Shown: positions 1 through 8,384 of the stretch, piece after piece | Numbering within the stretch: the stretch's first letter is position 1 | How the letters are laid out: each line of letters opens with the position of its first letter | NCBI GenBank assembly: GCA_964568425.1 | Contig: CAZMPO010000003.1 | Coordinates: 1-64,000 of the forward strand | Length of the DNA stretch: 64,000 nucleotides | DNA from: CAKSQF01 sp964568425 | GTDB lineage: Bacteria; Bacillota; Clostridia; Oscillospirales; CAG-272 | Reading direction: 5' to 3' | Translations under genes and position numbers: made by a program | Notes under the pieces: generated by a model | Seen by the model: only the letters and a program-made list of their open reading frames with translations | What the model was told of the DNA's origin: nothing | The model's database searches: none

Positions 1-489
1 AAAGTTGATGACAACATGCTCATCCTCGGTACCGATCGTGGGCAGGTTGGGCTTTTTCGGACCGTAATTTTCTCCGTATGTCGGATATGCCGAGCCGAGT
101 TTTTGACCGCAGACATCGCATATGTAGTCCATGTTGTCGTCAATGTGATCTACCGTGTCTATAAATTGTTGCCTGACGAAAACTTCTCCGCAGATCGAGC
201 AATGCGAACCTTCGGTAAGTCCGTATGTGGTGCAACTAGGAAGTACGCCCTTGTCGGTAACGATATCGTGTCCGGAACTTATCTTCTGAGTTTTCTTTTT
301 TCCGCACTTGCATGTTTTCTCTTTAAGACCATCCTCGACACATGTTGCCTCTTTTACGATCGTCCATTTGCCGTACTTGTGCGTGTGATCATCGCTGTCA
401 TCCGAATATGAGCTGTCGTCACTGCACGCACTCAAAGCAAGCATAAGCGCAAGCAGGGCAATGATCAAACAAAATATCGATTTTTTCAT
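1..489 (-). CDS. Lipoprotein with CxxC/HxxGxW-type repeat, 3' end outside window
   Basis: The gene starts with ATG at 489 behind a good AAGGAGG site and runs off the window start, so only 163 codons are visible. Residues 1-22 form a lipoprotein signal with lipobox L-S-A-C (Cys22), so the product should be tethered to the outer face of the membrane. After an acidic Ser/Asp linker comes a domain of the form H-x-Y-G-K-W, then TC, a CKC pair and a GHD end, followed by CSIC and CDVCG pairs. This spacing is typical of short repeats found on Clostridia surface proteins, and the same domain type closes the giant protein at 2887-6912. Function unknown; metal binding by the cysteine pairs is only an inference. 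Confidence 0.75.
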   Translation of the reverse strand, partial: MKKSIFCLIIALLALMLALSACSDDSSYSDDSDDHTHKYGKWTIVKEATCVEDGLKEKTCKCGKKKTQKISSGHDIVTDKGVLPSCTTYGLTEGSHCSICGEVFVRQQFIDTVDHIDDNMDYICDVCGQKLGSAYPTYGENYGPKKPNLPTIGTEDEHVVINF

Positions 490-544
490 TTGTTTTCCTC
501 CTTTTTCTAAAATGTCAGATCGGCAGCCACCGATCCTCATATAA

Positions 545-574
545 CAAAAACCCCGATCTTTTTGCAGATCGGGG
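545..574 (-). terminator. Rho-independent terminator of rplM-rpsI
   Basis: An 8-bp stem (CCCCGATC with GATCGGGG, 551-574) is followed on the minus strand by a run of five T (545-550). It lies 27 bases past the rpsI stop. Confidence 0.9.
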
Positions 575-601
575 TCGAATGCATTGTGGATCTCGATAAA
601 T

Positions 602-1003
602 TTAACGCTTCGAGAACTGGGGAGCGCGACGAGCGGCTTTGAGACCGTATTTCTTTCTTTCCTTCATACGAGGATCACGAGTCATAAAGCCTGCCTTCTT
701 AAGCGGGGGACGAAGCTCCTCGTTGGATGCAACGAGTGCTCTTGCCAGACCGTGGCGGATAGCGCCTGCCTGTCCCGAGAAACCGCCGCCCGTAACCGTT
801 GCGACGATGTCGAACTTGCCCTGAGTGCCGGTAACGGCGAAGGGTTGATTGACGATCAGCTTAAGAGTTTCGAGACCGAAATAATCGTCGATGTCACGAC
901 CGTTGATCGTGATAACACCTGTGCCGGGATAAAGACGAACTCTTGCAACAGAGCTCTTTCTTCTGCCTGTGCCGTAAAAATAAGGTTTTGCGCTTGCGTA
1001 CAT
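602..1003 (-). CDS. rpsI: 30S ribosomal protein S9
   Basis: A protein of 133 residues, the usual length for bacterial S9 (about 130). It carries the family signature GTGRRKSSVARV near the N-terminus, the GGGFSGQAGAIRHGLARAL segment in the middle, and the basic C-terminal tail ending FSKR that reaches into the ribosomal P site near tRNA. It follows rplM with a 20-base gap in the common rplM-rpsI operon and ends at a strong terminator. The start is ATG at 1003 behind AAAGGAG. Confidence 0.97.
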   Translation of the reverse strand: MYASAKPYFYGTGRRKSSVARVRLYPGTGVITINGRDIDDYFGLETLKLIVNQPFAVTGTQGKFDIVATVTGGGFSGQAGAIRHGLARALVASNEELRPPLKKAGFMTRDPRMKERKKYGLKAARRAPQFSKR

Positions 1004-1023
1004 CTTCTAAAACTCCTTTCTGA

Positions 1024-1452
1024 TCAAAGCTCTACAGCAGTGGGCTGCTGTGCAGCGTGGGGATGCTCACCGTTTGCGTAAACGTGCAGACGAGTGATGC
1101 TCTTATCGCCGATCGAATTGTGGGGAAGCATTCCCTTGACGGCAAGCTCAAGTGCCTTTTCGGGCTTGGTTGCCATAAGAGTTTTGTAGGAAACAGACTT
1201 GAGTCCGCCGATGTAACCCGAGTGATGGTAGTAATGCTTCTGCTCGAGCTTCTTGCCGGTGAGGACGGTCTTGGATGCATTTACGATAACAACAAATTCG
1301 CCGCAGTCAACATGAGGTGTGTACTCAGGACGGTGCTTGCCGTTAAGAATGGTCGCTGCCTTTGCCGCAACCTTTCCGAGAGGCTTGCCTGCAGCGTCGA
1401 TGACGTACCAACCGCGCTCTACGGTTTCTTTTTTAGCCATATAGGTAGCCAT
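1024..1452 (-). CDS. rplM: 50S ribosomal protein L13
   Basis: A protein of 142 residues, a normal L13 length. It shows the L13 features W-Y-V-I-D-A near residue 16, GKHRPEYTPHVDCGEFVVIVNA, and AVKGMLPHNSIG. L13 is an early-assembly 23S rRNA-binding protein. The start ATG at 1452 has AAGGAG eight bases upstream; an internal ATG five codons in is less well placed. First gene of rplM-rpsI, driven by the consensus promoter at 1495-1523. Confidence 0.97.
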   Translation of the reverse strand: MATYMAKKETVERGWYVIDAAGKPLGKVAAKAATILNGKHRPEYTPHVDCGEFVVIVNASKTVLTGKKLEQKHYYHHSGYIGGLKSVSYKTLMATKPEKALELAVKGMLPHNSIGDKSITRLHVYANGEHPHAAQQPTAVEL

Positions 1453-1494
1453 TTAATTTTCTCCTTGTATACATGTTCTTTTTTGGTTCGCATA

Positions 1495-1523
1495 ATTATA
1501 CCACTCTTTGTCCGCTTTGTCAA
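1495..1523 (-). promoter_or_regulatory. Sigma-A promoter of rplM-rpsI
   Basis: On the minus strand TTGACA (1518-1523), a 17-base spacer, then TATAAT (1495-1500): both hexamers match the consensus exactly. The remaining bases to 1784 are AT-rich and hold no further gene that I can see. A weak candidate for the plus-strand gene at 1785 is TTGACA at 1667-1672 with TATGAG at 1689-1694. Confidence 0.88.
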
Positions 1524-1784
1524 GAGCTTTTTTGAGATTTTTTTAAAAAAATCAAGAATTTGCCCGAAAAGCTCTTAAATCCTCGCAAATGCTCCCAAAT
1601 TCTCGCTCATGCTTTTGCACGCAACTTTGATTGTTTACAATTTGTTTTTATTTCAAGCCCCGACTTTTGACAAAATCGGCGGAGAAAATATGAGATAATC
1701 CTGTCGGACATAAAATCCGACTTACCTGAATAATATGTAAGCGGGAAGGCGTAATGCCGTAAAAATTGAAAGGATAGCGATCTT

Positions 1785-2729
1785 ATGTGTGAAAACAGAT
1801 ATTTGCCCGAGGGAATGTCATACGGGAGCGTCGAAAACAGCGAATACATTTCATCGGTGCAGGGACTTGAGCGCGCGATGGCGCAGGGGAAGATCATCGA
1901 ATCGAGTGCTGTTTTGTGCGACAGCGAAATGACGCTTACCGTCGATCTCGGCAAAGTAAAGGGAATCATGAAAAGAGAGGAGGCACTCTACTCGCCCGGC
2001 GGCGAGAGTGCGAAGGATATTGCGATAATATCGAGGGTCGGAAAACCGATCTGCTTTAAGGTCATGGCGATAGAATACGGCGAGGGCGGAAAGGCGTGTG
2101 CAATACTCTCGCGAAGGCAGGCACAGATAGAGTGTCTGCACAATTATCTGTCCTGCCTTGAGTGCGGTGACATCATTCCCGCACGCATCACGCACCTTGA
2201 GCATTTCGGCGCGTTTGTCGATATCGGTTGCGGAATGGCATCCCTTTTGTCGATCGACTGCATCTCGGTATCGAGGATATCTCATCCCAAGGACAGATTT
2301 TATATCGGAATGCCGATCAAGGCGGTCGTCAAGTCGATCGATCGCGAGGGCGGGCGGATATACGTCAGCCATAAAGAATTGCTCGGTACATGGGAGGAGA
2401 ATGCAGCACGCTTTAACGTCGGACAGACGGTTGTCGGGATCGTTCGCTCGGTCGAGCAATACGGCATCTTTATCGAGCTTGCTCCAAATCTTGCGGGGCT
2501 TGCCGAGTACCGCGACGGCATATCGGTCGGTCAATCGGTTGCGGTCTACATAAAAAATATCATTCCCGAGCGGATGAAGATAAAGCTTGTGATCATCGAT
2601 TCCTGCAAAAGCGACCGCGCATCCTCCGCGCTCGAATACTATGTTTCAAACGATCGCAGGCATATGGATTATTGGAGATATTCGCCGATAGGTACGTCAA
2701 AGATCATTGAAAGCAAATTCACGGGTTGA
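1785..2729 (+). CDS. S1 RNA-binding domain protein
   Basis: A 314-residue protein with at least two S1 (OB-fold) repeats: one around residues 125-205 (GDIIPARITHLEHFGAFVDIG, closing with SHKELLGTW) and one around 210-270 (GQTVVGIVRSVEQYGIFIEL). The N-terminal part resembles a degenerate extra S1 unit. This is the architecture of the short S1-like proteins of Firmicutes, which bind mRNA or act in translation; it is shorter than full RpsA (four to six repeats). The start ATG has AAAGGAT upstream with a nine-base gap. It stands alone, with a strong terminator after it. Exact role unknown. Confidence 0.8.
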   Translation: MCENRYLPEGMSYGSVENSEYISSVQGLERAMAQGKIIESSAVLCDSEMTLTVDLGKVKGIMKREEALYSPGGESAKDIAIISRVGKPICFKVMAIEYGEGGKACAILSRRQAQIECLHNYLSCLECGDIIPARITHLEHFGAFVDIGCGMASLLSIDCISVSRISHPKDRFYIGMPIKAVVKSIDREGGRIYVSHKELLGTWEENAARFNVGQTVVGIVRSVEQYGIFIELAPNLAGLAEYRDGISVGQSVAVYIKNIIPERMKIKLVIIDSCKSDRASSALEYYVSNDRRHMDYWRYSPIGTSKIIESKFTG

Positions 2730-2733
2730 TCTT

Positions 2734-2774
2734 TTTCTCCCGAACGAGACGGTCGTTCGGGAGAAAATTTTTTT
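2734..2774 (+). terminator. Strong terminator after the S1-domain gene
   Basis: A 14-bp perfect stem (2734-2747 with 2753-2766) around a 5-base loop, followed by a T-tract at 2767-2774. A-rich flanking on the other side would let it work in both directions. Confidence 0.92.
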
Positions 2775-2886
2775 GAAAAAACGATAATTTTTGTTGCGTC
2801 CCCCCAATTTGCCGCTTTTTGAGGGGGACAAATTGAAAAAATCAGTATAATATAGGAAAATTCAATAGTCTGAGGAGGAGACTTTG

Positions 2887-5800
2887 GTGAGAAAAAGACT
2901 AACCAAAATAGTAAGTATTTCACTCTGCTTCATCATGCTGATCGGGCTGATCGGGCTGTTGCCTGCACAGCATTCGCACGCTTGGGATGATGTCGTCGAG
3001 TGCGAATATTGCGGCGCGATCTGCGGCGACGACTACATATGTTCGGGCGGCGATCATTGCAGCGAGGAAAGCGGACGAACCTGTTACGACGAAAATCACT
3101 GTCTTGAGTGCGGTGCATGTCACGAGAACGTAGCTTTCTGCGAAGAATGTGGCGATTGCGAGGACTGTGTCGCGCTCTGCCCCATCTGTAACATGTGCGA
3201 GAGCTGTGCCGATTACACGTGTCCTTACTGCAGAACATGTGACGAATGTGCCGGGGAAATGTGCAGTAACTGCTATGTGTGTGGCGACTGTGCATTCAAC
3301 ATTTGTCCCCTGTGCGGCGAATGTGATGAATGCAACGAGGAGTACTGCGAACGCTGCGGTATCTGCAGCGAATGCACCGACCTTTGCGATGTCTGTGGCA
3401 TGTGCGTCGATTGTGCCGGCGGTATTTGCAGCAACTGCAACACCTGTGCCGAATGTGCGGTCTTGTGCTATAACGGCGACGGCTGCGAAATGTGCACGAC
3501 TCTCTGCGAGGGTTGCGGATATTGCTACGATTGTCAAGAAAGCGAATGGGGCTGGTGTGAAGGCTGTAACCGTTGCGGAGAGTGTGTAGTACTTTGCTAT
3601 AACGGCGACTACTGTTATGATTGTGCGAATTTCTGTACAAAGTGCGAAGAATACTGCGATAACTGCACATACCTTTGCAAGGAGTGCGGAAAATGCTCAA
3701 ACTGCGCTACAATGTGTGCAGATTGCAGCGAGATCTGCGCGGATTGTGCAAAGGAAAATGTACTGTGGTGCGAGGATTGCCACGTCTGCGGCAACTGCGC
3801 TTACGTCTGCGAAAATAACGACGGATGTGACCACTGTACCATTGTTTGCAAGGACTGCGGTGAGAACTGCGGTAATTGCTCGGATATATGTTCCGAGTGC
3901 GAAAGTTGCTATTTCTGCGTCGGCTCACACGGCTGGTGCAATGAATGCGACATCTGCGGTAACTGTGCTTACATCTGTGAAAAAGAGGACGGCTGTTCCG
4001 AATGTACGGATGTTTGCGAAAAATGCGGCGAGGCGTGCGGTAACTGCTCCATAATGTGTGAAGAATGCGGCAAGCTGTGCGAGAAGTGTGCAAGGGAAGA
4101 GGTACTATGGTGCGAGGATTGCCACGTCTGCGGCAACTGCGCTTACATCTGCGAAAATAACGACGGATGCGAACGCTGTACCATTGTTTGCAAGGACTGC
4201 GGCGAGAACTGCGGCAAATGCTCGGATATATGTTCCGAGTGCGAAAAATGCTATTTTTGCGTCGGCTCGCACGGCTGGTGCAATAAATGCGGCATCTGCG
4301 GTAACTGCGCTTACATCTGTGAAAAAGAGGACGGCTGTTCCGAATGTACCGACGTCTGCGATGAATGCGGCGAGGCGTGCGGCAACTGCGCTACAATGTG
4401 CGTAGATTGCGGCAAGCTGTGCGAAAAATGCGCAAGAGAAAATGTGCTGTGGTGCGAGGATTGCCACGTCTGCGGCAACTGCGCTTACATCTGCGAGAAT
4501 AACGACGGATGCGAACGCTGTACCATTGTTTGCAAGGACTGCGGCGAGAACTGCGGCAAATGCTCGGATATATGTTCCGAGTGCGAAAAATGCTATTTCT
4601 GCGTCGGCTCACACGGCTGGTGCAATGAATGCGACATCTGCGGTAACTGTGCTTACGTCTGTGAAAAAGAGGACGGCTGTTCCGAATGTACCGATGTCTG
4701 CGATGAATGCGGCGAGGCATGCGGAAACTGTGCCATAATGTGCGTAGATTGCGGCAAGCTGTGCGAAAAATGCGCAAGAGAAAATGTGCTGTGGTGCGAG
4801 GATTGCCACGTCTGCGGCAACTGCGCTTACATCTGCGAGAATAACGACGGATGCGAACGCTGTACCATTGTTTGCAAGGACTGCGGCGAGAACTGCGGCA
4901 AATGCTCGGATATATGTTCCGAGTGCGAAAAATGCTATTTCTGCGTCGGCTCGCACGGCTGGTGCAATGAATGCGACATCTGCGGCAACTGCGCTTTCAT
5001 CTGTGAAAAAGAGGACGGCTGTTCGGAATGTACGGATGTTTGCGAAAAATGCGGCGAGGCGTGCGGAAACTGTTCCATAATCTGTGAGATATGCGGCAAG
5101 ATCTGCGAGGATTGCGGTGTTGAAACAGGTTGGTGTGACAACTGCGGTGTCTGCGGCAACTGTGCATATGTATGTATGAACGGTGACGGTTGCGAAAAAT
5201 GTACAACAGTATGCGAGGACTGCGGTGAGCACTGTGGTCATTGCTCGAAGATATGCGGCGATTGCAATAACTGCTACGATTGCCAATCAGAAAGCGGTTG
5301 GTGCGAAAACTGCGACACCTGCGGAGAATGTGCGGTGCTGTGCTATAACCAAGACGGTTGTGAAAAATGCGCGACATTCTGTCCCGAGTGCGAGGAAATG
5401 TGCGACAACTGCACGAAATTCTGCTCGGATTGCGGAAAATGCTACGATTGCGTATCCGACGACGGCTGGTGTGAGAATTGCGACACCTGTGGCAATTGTG
5501 CCATCGTCTGCCCGAACGGCGACGGATGCTCTGAGTGCACCGATCTTTGCTCCGAATGCGGCGATGTTTGCGGCAACTGTGAGGATCTCTGCCTGATATG
5601 CGGACGTTGCTACACTTGCGCAAGCGAGGACGGCTGGTGCGACAATTGCGGCATTTGCGGCGATTGCGTCGATGTTTGCGAAAACGGCGATGCGTGCGAT
5701 CAGTGCGCACTCGTTTGTACCGATTGCGGCAAGATCTGCAACAACTGTATAGATTTCTGTAACTACTGCTACAAGTGCTATGACTGCGTATCGGCTGACG

Positions 5801-6912
5801 GCTGGTGCGAGAATTGCAATGTCTGCGGTGCCTGCGTAAAAGTTTGCCCGACCGGCGACGGATGCGAACTGTGCACCGTTGTCTGTGACGACTGCGGTAC
5901 ATGCGGAGATTGCAAAAAGCTCTGCCTCGACTGCACACGCTGCGAGGACTGCACCGATCTTTGCGATAAATGCCACAGCTACTGCCGAGACTGCGTGCTC
6001 ATGTGCGACAATTGCGATGTCTGCGAGTATTGTGCGGCAGTCTGCCCCGAATGCTTTGCGGCATGCTCCGAATGCTCGGAGATCTGCGAGGACTGCGGAC
6101 TTTGCAAAGATTGTTGCGCCGATAACAGCGAGCTTGCGGGATGCGGTCACGGCATTTGCCTGAGAAGCAAAAAATGGGCACCTCACTGGACGGAAGAACA
6201 CGGCGACGGCGAGCACACTCATGTCTATGTTGAGTATGTTTTCGACGCCGACGGACATAAACAGATCTGTACTGTCGGCTCGTGCGGCAACGTGATAAAC
6301 GAGGGCGCGCACACATTCGGCAAGTGGGTGACCACAAAAACACCCACATGTACAGAAACCGGTGTGAAGAAACGCGCATGCGCGATCTGCTCTTATAAAG
6401 AAACTGCGGAAATTCCCACAGCGGCACACAAGCTCACTCTTGTTCCCGCCAAGGACGCGACCGAAACCGAGAACGGAAACATCGCTCATTACATTTGCGG
6501 ATGCGGCAAGCTTTTCGCCGATCCCGACGCAAAGAATGAGATCACCGATCCGGATAGCGTCCTGCTCCCCGCAACCGGAACAAAGCCGGTCGATCCCGAC
6601 AAGCCGGTCGATCCCGACAAGCCGGTCGATCCCGACAAGCCGGTCGATCCCGATAAGCCGGTCGATCCCGACAAGCCTGTCGATCCCGACAAGCCGGTCG
6701 ATCCCGATAAGCCGGTCGATCCCGACAAGCCGGTCGATCCCGATAAGCCGGTCGATCCCGACAAGCCTGTCGATCCCGACAAGCCGGTCGATCCCGATAA
6801 GCCGAATGTTCCGAAGACCGGTGACAAGACCGTCTTACTCCTCGGAGCACTCCTCCTGATCGCGGCAAGCGGCGTTGCTCTCTTTGTTAGAAAGAGAAAG
6901 AGCGTCAAATAA
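2887..6912 (+). CDS. Giant CxxC-module surface protein with sortase-type C-terminus
   Basis: A protein of 1341 residues starting at GTG 2887 (AGGAGG eight bases upstream; a TTG at 2884 is too close). A TATAAT at 2846-2851 is a likely -10. Order: secretion signal (about 1-33); a cysteine-rich region of about 1050 residues in which roughly a quarter of residues are Cys; a domain with HTFGKW, CAIC and CGCG motifs (about 1090-1225); twelve PVDPDK repeats (1232-1304); then VPKTG, a hydrophobic segment and an RKRK tail, the layout of sortase substrates. The Cys region holds 14 recognisable modules of about 57 residues, each opening with W-C-x2-C-x2-C-x2-C-x3-C, about 15 Cys per module; the N-terminal part is less regular. 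The family is not one I recognise. Metal binding, redox buffering or a disulfide-linked stalk are inferences only. Confidence 0.85.
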   Translation: MRKRLTKIVSISLCFIMLIGLIGLLPAQHSHAWDDVVECEYCGAICGDDYICSGGDHCSEESGRTCYDENHCLECGACHENVAFCEECGDCEDCVALCPICNMCESCADYTCPYCRTCDECAGEMCSNCYVCGDCAFNICPLCGECDECNEEYCERCGICSECTDLCDVCGMCVDCAGGICSNCNTCAECAVLCYNGDGCEMCTTLCEGCGYCYDCQESEWGWCEGCNRCGECVVLCYNGDYCYDCANFCTKCEEYCDNCTYLCKECGKCSNCATMCADCSEICADCAKENVLWCEDCHVCGNCAYVCENNDGCDHCTIVCKDCGENCGNCSDICSECESCYFCVGSHGWCNECDICGNCAYICEKEDGCSECTDVCEKCGEACGNCSIMCEECGKLCEKCAREEVLWCEDCHVCGNCAYICENNDGCERCTIVCKDCGENCGKCSDICSECEKCYFCVGSHGWCNKCGICGNCAYICEKEDGCSECTDVCDECGEACGNCATMCVDCGKLCEKCARENVLWCEDCHVCGNCAYICENNDGCERCTIVCKDCGENCGKCSDICSECEKCYFCVGSHGWCNECDICGNCAYVCEKEDGCSECTDVCDECGEACGNCAIMCVDCGKLCEKCARENVLWCEDCHVCGNCAYICENNDGCERCTIVCKDCGENCGKCSDICSECEKCYFCVGSHGWCNECDICGNCAFICEKEDGCSECTDVCEKCGEACGNCSIICEICGKICEDCGVETGWCDNCGVCGNCAYVCMNGDGCEKCTTVCEDCGEHCGHCSKICGDCNNCYDCQSESGWCENCDTCGECAVLCYNQDGCEKCATFCPECEEMCDNCTKFCSDCGKCYDCVSDDGWCENCDTCGNCAIVCPNGDGCSECTDLCSECGDVCGNCEDLCLICGRCYTCASEDGWCDNCGICGDCVDVCENGDACDQCALVCTDCGKICNNCIDFCNYCYKCYDCVSADGWCENCNVCGACVKVCPTGDGCELCTVVCDDCGTCGDCKKLCLDCTRCEDCTDLCDKCHSYCRDCVLMCDNCDVCEYCAAVCPECFAACSECSEICEDCGLCKDCCADNSELAGCGHGICLRSKKWAPHWTEEHGDGEHTHVYVEYVFDADGHKQICTVGSCGNVINEGAHTFGKWVTTKTPTCTETGVKKRACAICSYKETAEIPTAAHKLTLVPAKDATETENGNIAHYICGCGKLFADPDAKNEITDPDSVLLPATGTKPVDPDKPVDPDKPVDPDKPVDPDKPVDPDKPVDPDKPVDPDKPVDPDKPVDPDKPVDPDKPVDPDKPVDPDKPNVPKTGDKTVLLLGALLLIAASGVALFVRKRKSVK
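3766..5133 (+). repeat. 342-bp tandem coding repeats
   Basis: Four consecutive units beginning at 3766, 4108, 4450 and 4792, exactly 342 bases apart, each encoding 114 residues (two cysteine modules, 30 Cys). Units two to four are nearly identical at DNA level; the last diverges towards its end. The similarity of synonymous sites points to recent duplication or gene conversion. Confidence 0.93.
6583..6798 (+). repeat. 18-bp tandem repeat encoding KPVDPD
   Basis: Twelve head-to-tail 18-base units with only third-position changes, encoding a Pro/Asp-rich spacer before the cell-wall sorting signal. Such tracts usually span the peptidoglycan and vary in copy number by slippage. Confidence 0.95.
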
Positions 6913-6930
6913 TCAATAAAAAACAAAAGA

Positions 6931-6970
6931 TCGATCCTTTTGCCACCACGGTAAGAGGATCGAATTTTTT
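6931..6970 (+). terminator. Terminator of the giant surface protein gene
   Basis: Stem TCGATCCT (6931-6938) with AGGATCGA (6956-6963), then a T-run from 6965. Confidence 0.82.
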
Positions 6971-7002
6971 GAAAATTTTTGCGGAAAATTCGGAAAATAA
7001 TC

Positions 7003-7031
7003 TTGACAACTTAGCAAAATAGTGCTATAAT
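7003..7031 (+). promoter_or_regulatory. Sigma-A promoter of the FliB-like gene
   Basis: TTGACA (7003-7008), 17 bases, TATAAT (7026-7031): a perfect consensus. Confidence 0.88.
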
Positions 7032-7093
7032 TTGTCTCATTCAATGGGTTCTTTCGCTTTTCCGATGATCAAAAGCGAACATTTAGCGAATAT

Positions 7094-8272
7094 ATGGTTG
7101 AAACGCATACTTTTTTGATGCCCGATTATTTTTTCGATTTTTCCTGCAAAATGGGTGCATGCAGAGCCGCATGCTGTGAGGGATGGCCGATAACCGTCTC
7201 GATGCAGAATTATTTCAGGCTAATCGGCATGAACTGCAAAAAATCGCTCCGAGATCGACTCGATATCGGTCTGCGCGTGCTCGATCGACCAAATGTCGAC
7301 GAATATGCGCGTTTTGAGCCGAGATATGACGGCAACTGCCCGCTTCGCATGGGTGACGGACGATGCGCACTTCACGCCGAATGCGGCGAGGATGCGCTCC
7401 CCGAGATCTGCCGCCTTTATCCGCGCGGCATCCATCTGTCCGAGGGCGGCTACGAATGCTCGCTTGCCGACAGCTGCGAGGCGACGCTCGAGATCTTCTT
7501 CGATCGCGATGAGCCGATAAGATTTGTCGAGCGCGAGATGACCTTTGCAATGCCGCAGTTTGGCAGACCGACCGTCGTTTTCGAAACGATGGGTTACGAG
7601 CGCGAGATCAGGATGCGGCTGATCGAAATAATGCAGGATCGCGACCACACGCTCCCCGAGCGCATTATCGGCGTCGGTCTCTTTCTCCGTGAGATCGAGC
7701 GCGCCGTCGACTCGGGTGACGAGGGGCTGATCATTGCGGCACTGAGTGAAAGATCCCTCTTATCGGAGGATGGAATCTCCGACAAGAGGGCAAATGCAGA
7801 CAGATTAAGATTTGGCTTGCGCGTCGCGCGCCAAACAGTCGACATTCTCGATGCTCGCAGTGATAGCATAAGAAAATGCGGCGAGGCGGCGATCGCCTAT
7901 TTTGGCGGCAGTGACGGCGATCTTGAGCGTTACCATGTTGCAAAAGAAGGATTTGAAAAGGCATTCTCGAAATGGGAGATCTTTTACGAGCACATGCTCG
8001 TCAATCACATATTCTTTTCGAAATTTCCTTTTCAAGACAGACCGGAGTGCCTTTATGACGAATTTCTCGGGCTGTGCGGTGTCTACACCGTCCTTCGCTT
8101 TCTCGGACTCGGTTCAGCCGCCGACGAGCCGAGGCGTGATCTGCTCATAGACGGCATGGCAGCGGCGTTTCGCTTGATCGATCATACCGAATATGACAGA
8201 TACATATCGCACATCCTGAAAGGGCTCGACTGCACGACCCCCGACAAGATCGCCGACCTCCTGTGCCTGTAG
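7094..8272 (+). CDS. FliB-like cysteine-cluster protein (flagellin lysine N-methylase family)
   Basis: A 392-residue protein. The N-terminus has the Cys cluster C18-x4-C23-x3-C27-C28-E-G-W followed further on by CPLR, RCALH and CRLYP, the arrangement of the YkgJ/FliB group, which is thought to bind an Fe-S or zinc centre. The rest resembles the poorly conserved C-terminal half of proteins annotated as flagellin lysine-N-methylase. No flagellar gene is in the window, and in non-motile Clostridia such genes are common with unknown targets, so methylase activity is inference. The start ATG lacks a clear ribosome binding site. Its own promoter and terminator make it a single-gene unit. Confidence 0.72.
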   Translation: MVETHTFLMPDYFFDFSCKMGACRAACCEGWPITVSMQNYFRLIGMNCKKSLRDRLDIGLRVLDRPNVDEYARFEPRYDGNCPLRMGDGRCALHAECGEDALPEICRLYPRGIHLSEGGYECSLADSCEATLEIFFDRDEPIRFVEREMTFAMPQFGRPTVVFETMGYEREIRMRLIEIMQDRDHTLPERIIGVGLFLREIERAVDSGDEGLIIAALSERSLLSEDGISDKRANADRLRFGLRVARQTVDILDARSDSIRKCGEAAIAYFGGSDGDLERYHVAKEGFEKAFSKWEIFYEHMLVNHIFFSKFPFQDRPECLYDEFLGLCGVYTVLRFLGLGSAADEPRRDLLIDGMAAAFRLIDHTEYDRYISHILKGLDCTTPDKIADLLCL

Positions 8273-8292
8273 CGCACAAGGAGGTCGCTTTT
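8254..8292 (+). terminator. Terminator overlapping the stop of the FliB-like gene
   Basis: Stem 8254-8266 with 8274-8287 (one bulged base), followed by TTTT. The 5' arm lies inside the coding sequence. Confidence 0.75.
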
Positions 8293-8316
8293 GTCGCGAG
8301 GGTTTTTGTCGATTGC

Positions 8317-8345
8317 TTGAATTATTCACAATCATTTGCTATAAT
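8317..8345 (+). promoter_or_regulatory. Sigma-A promoter of the CotH gene
   Basis: TTGAAT (8317-8322), 17 bases, TATAAT (8340-8345). Confidence 0.82.
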
Positions 8346-8384
8346 AAAACAAAAACAAGTTTTACGGAAAAGATTAGGATAATG

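Noticed and set aside
1667..1694. Promoter for the S1-domain gene
   Set aside because: TTGACA is clear, but the best TATAAT-like box is 21 bases away and the 16-base option (TATGAG) is poor, so I did not list it.
3766..5133. Possible CRISPR array, because of regular repeats
   Set aside because: The repeat unit is 342 bases with no alternating spacers, and it encodes protein continuously.
5287..6489. A 400-codon open frame on the minus strand
   Set aside because: Antisense to the cysteine modules; composition follows the TGC/TGT codons of the real gene.
6583..6798. 18-base repeats as a possible CRISPR or iteron
   Set aside because: No spacers, and the units translate in frame as a Pro/Asp spacer typical of wall-anchored proteins.
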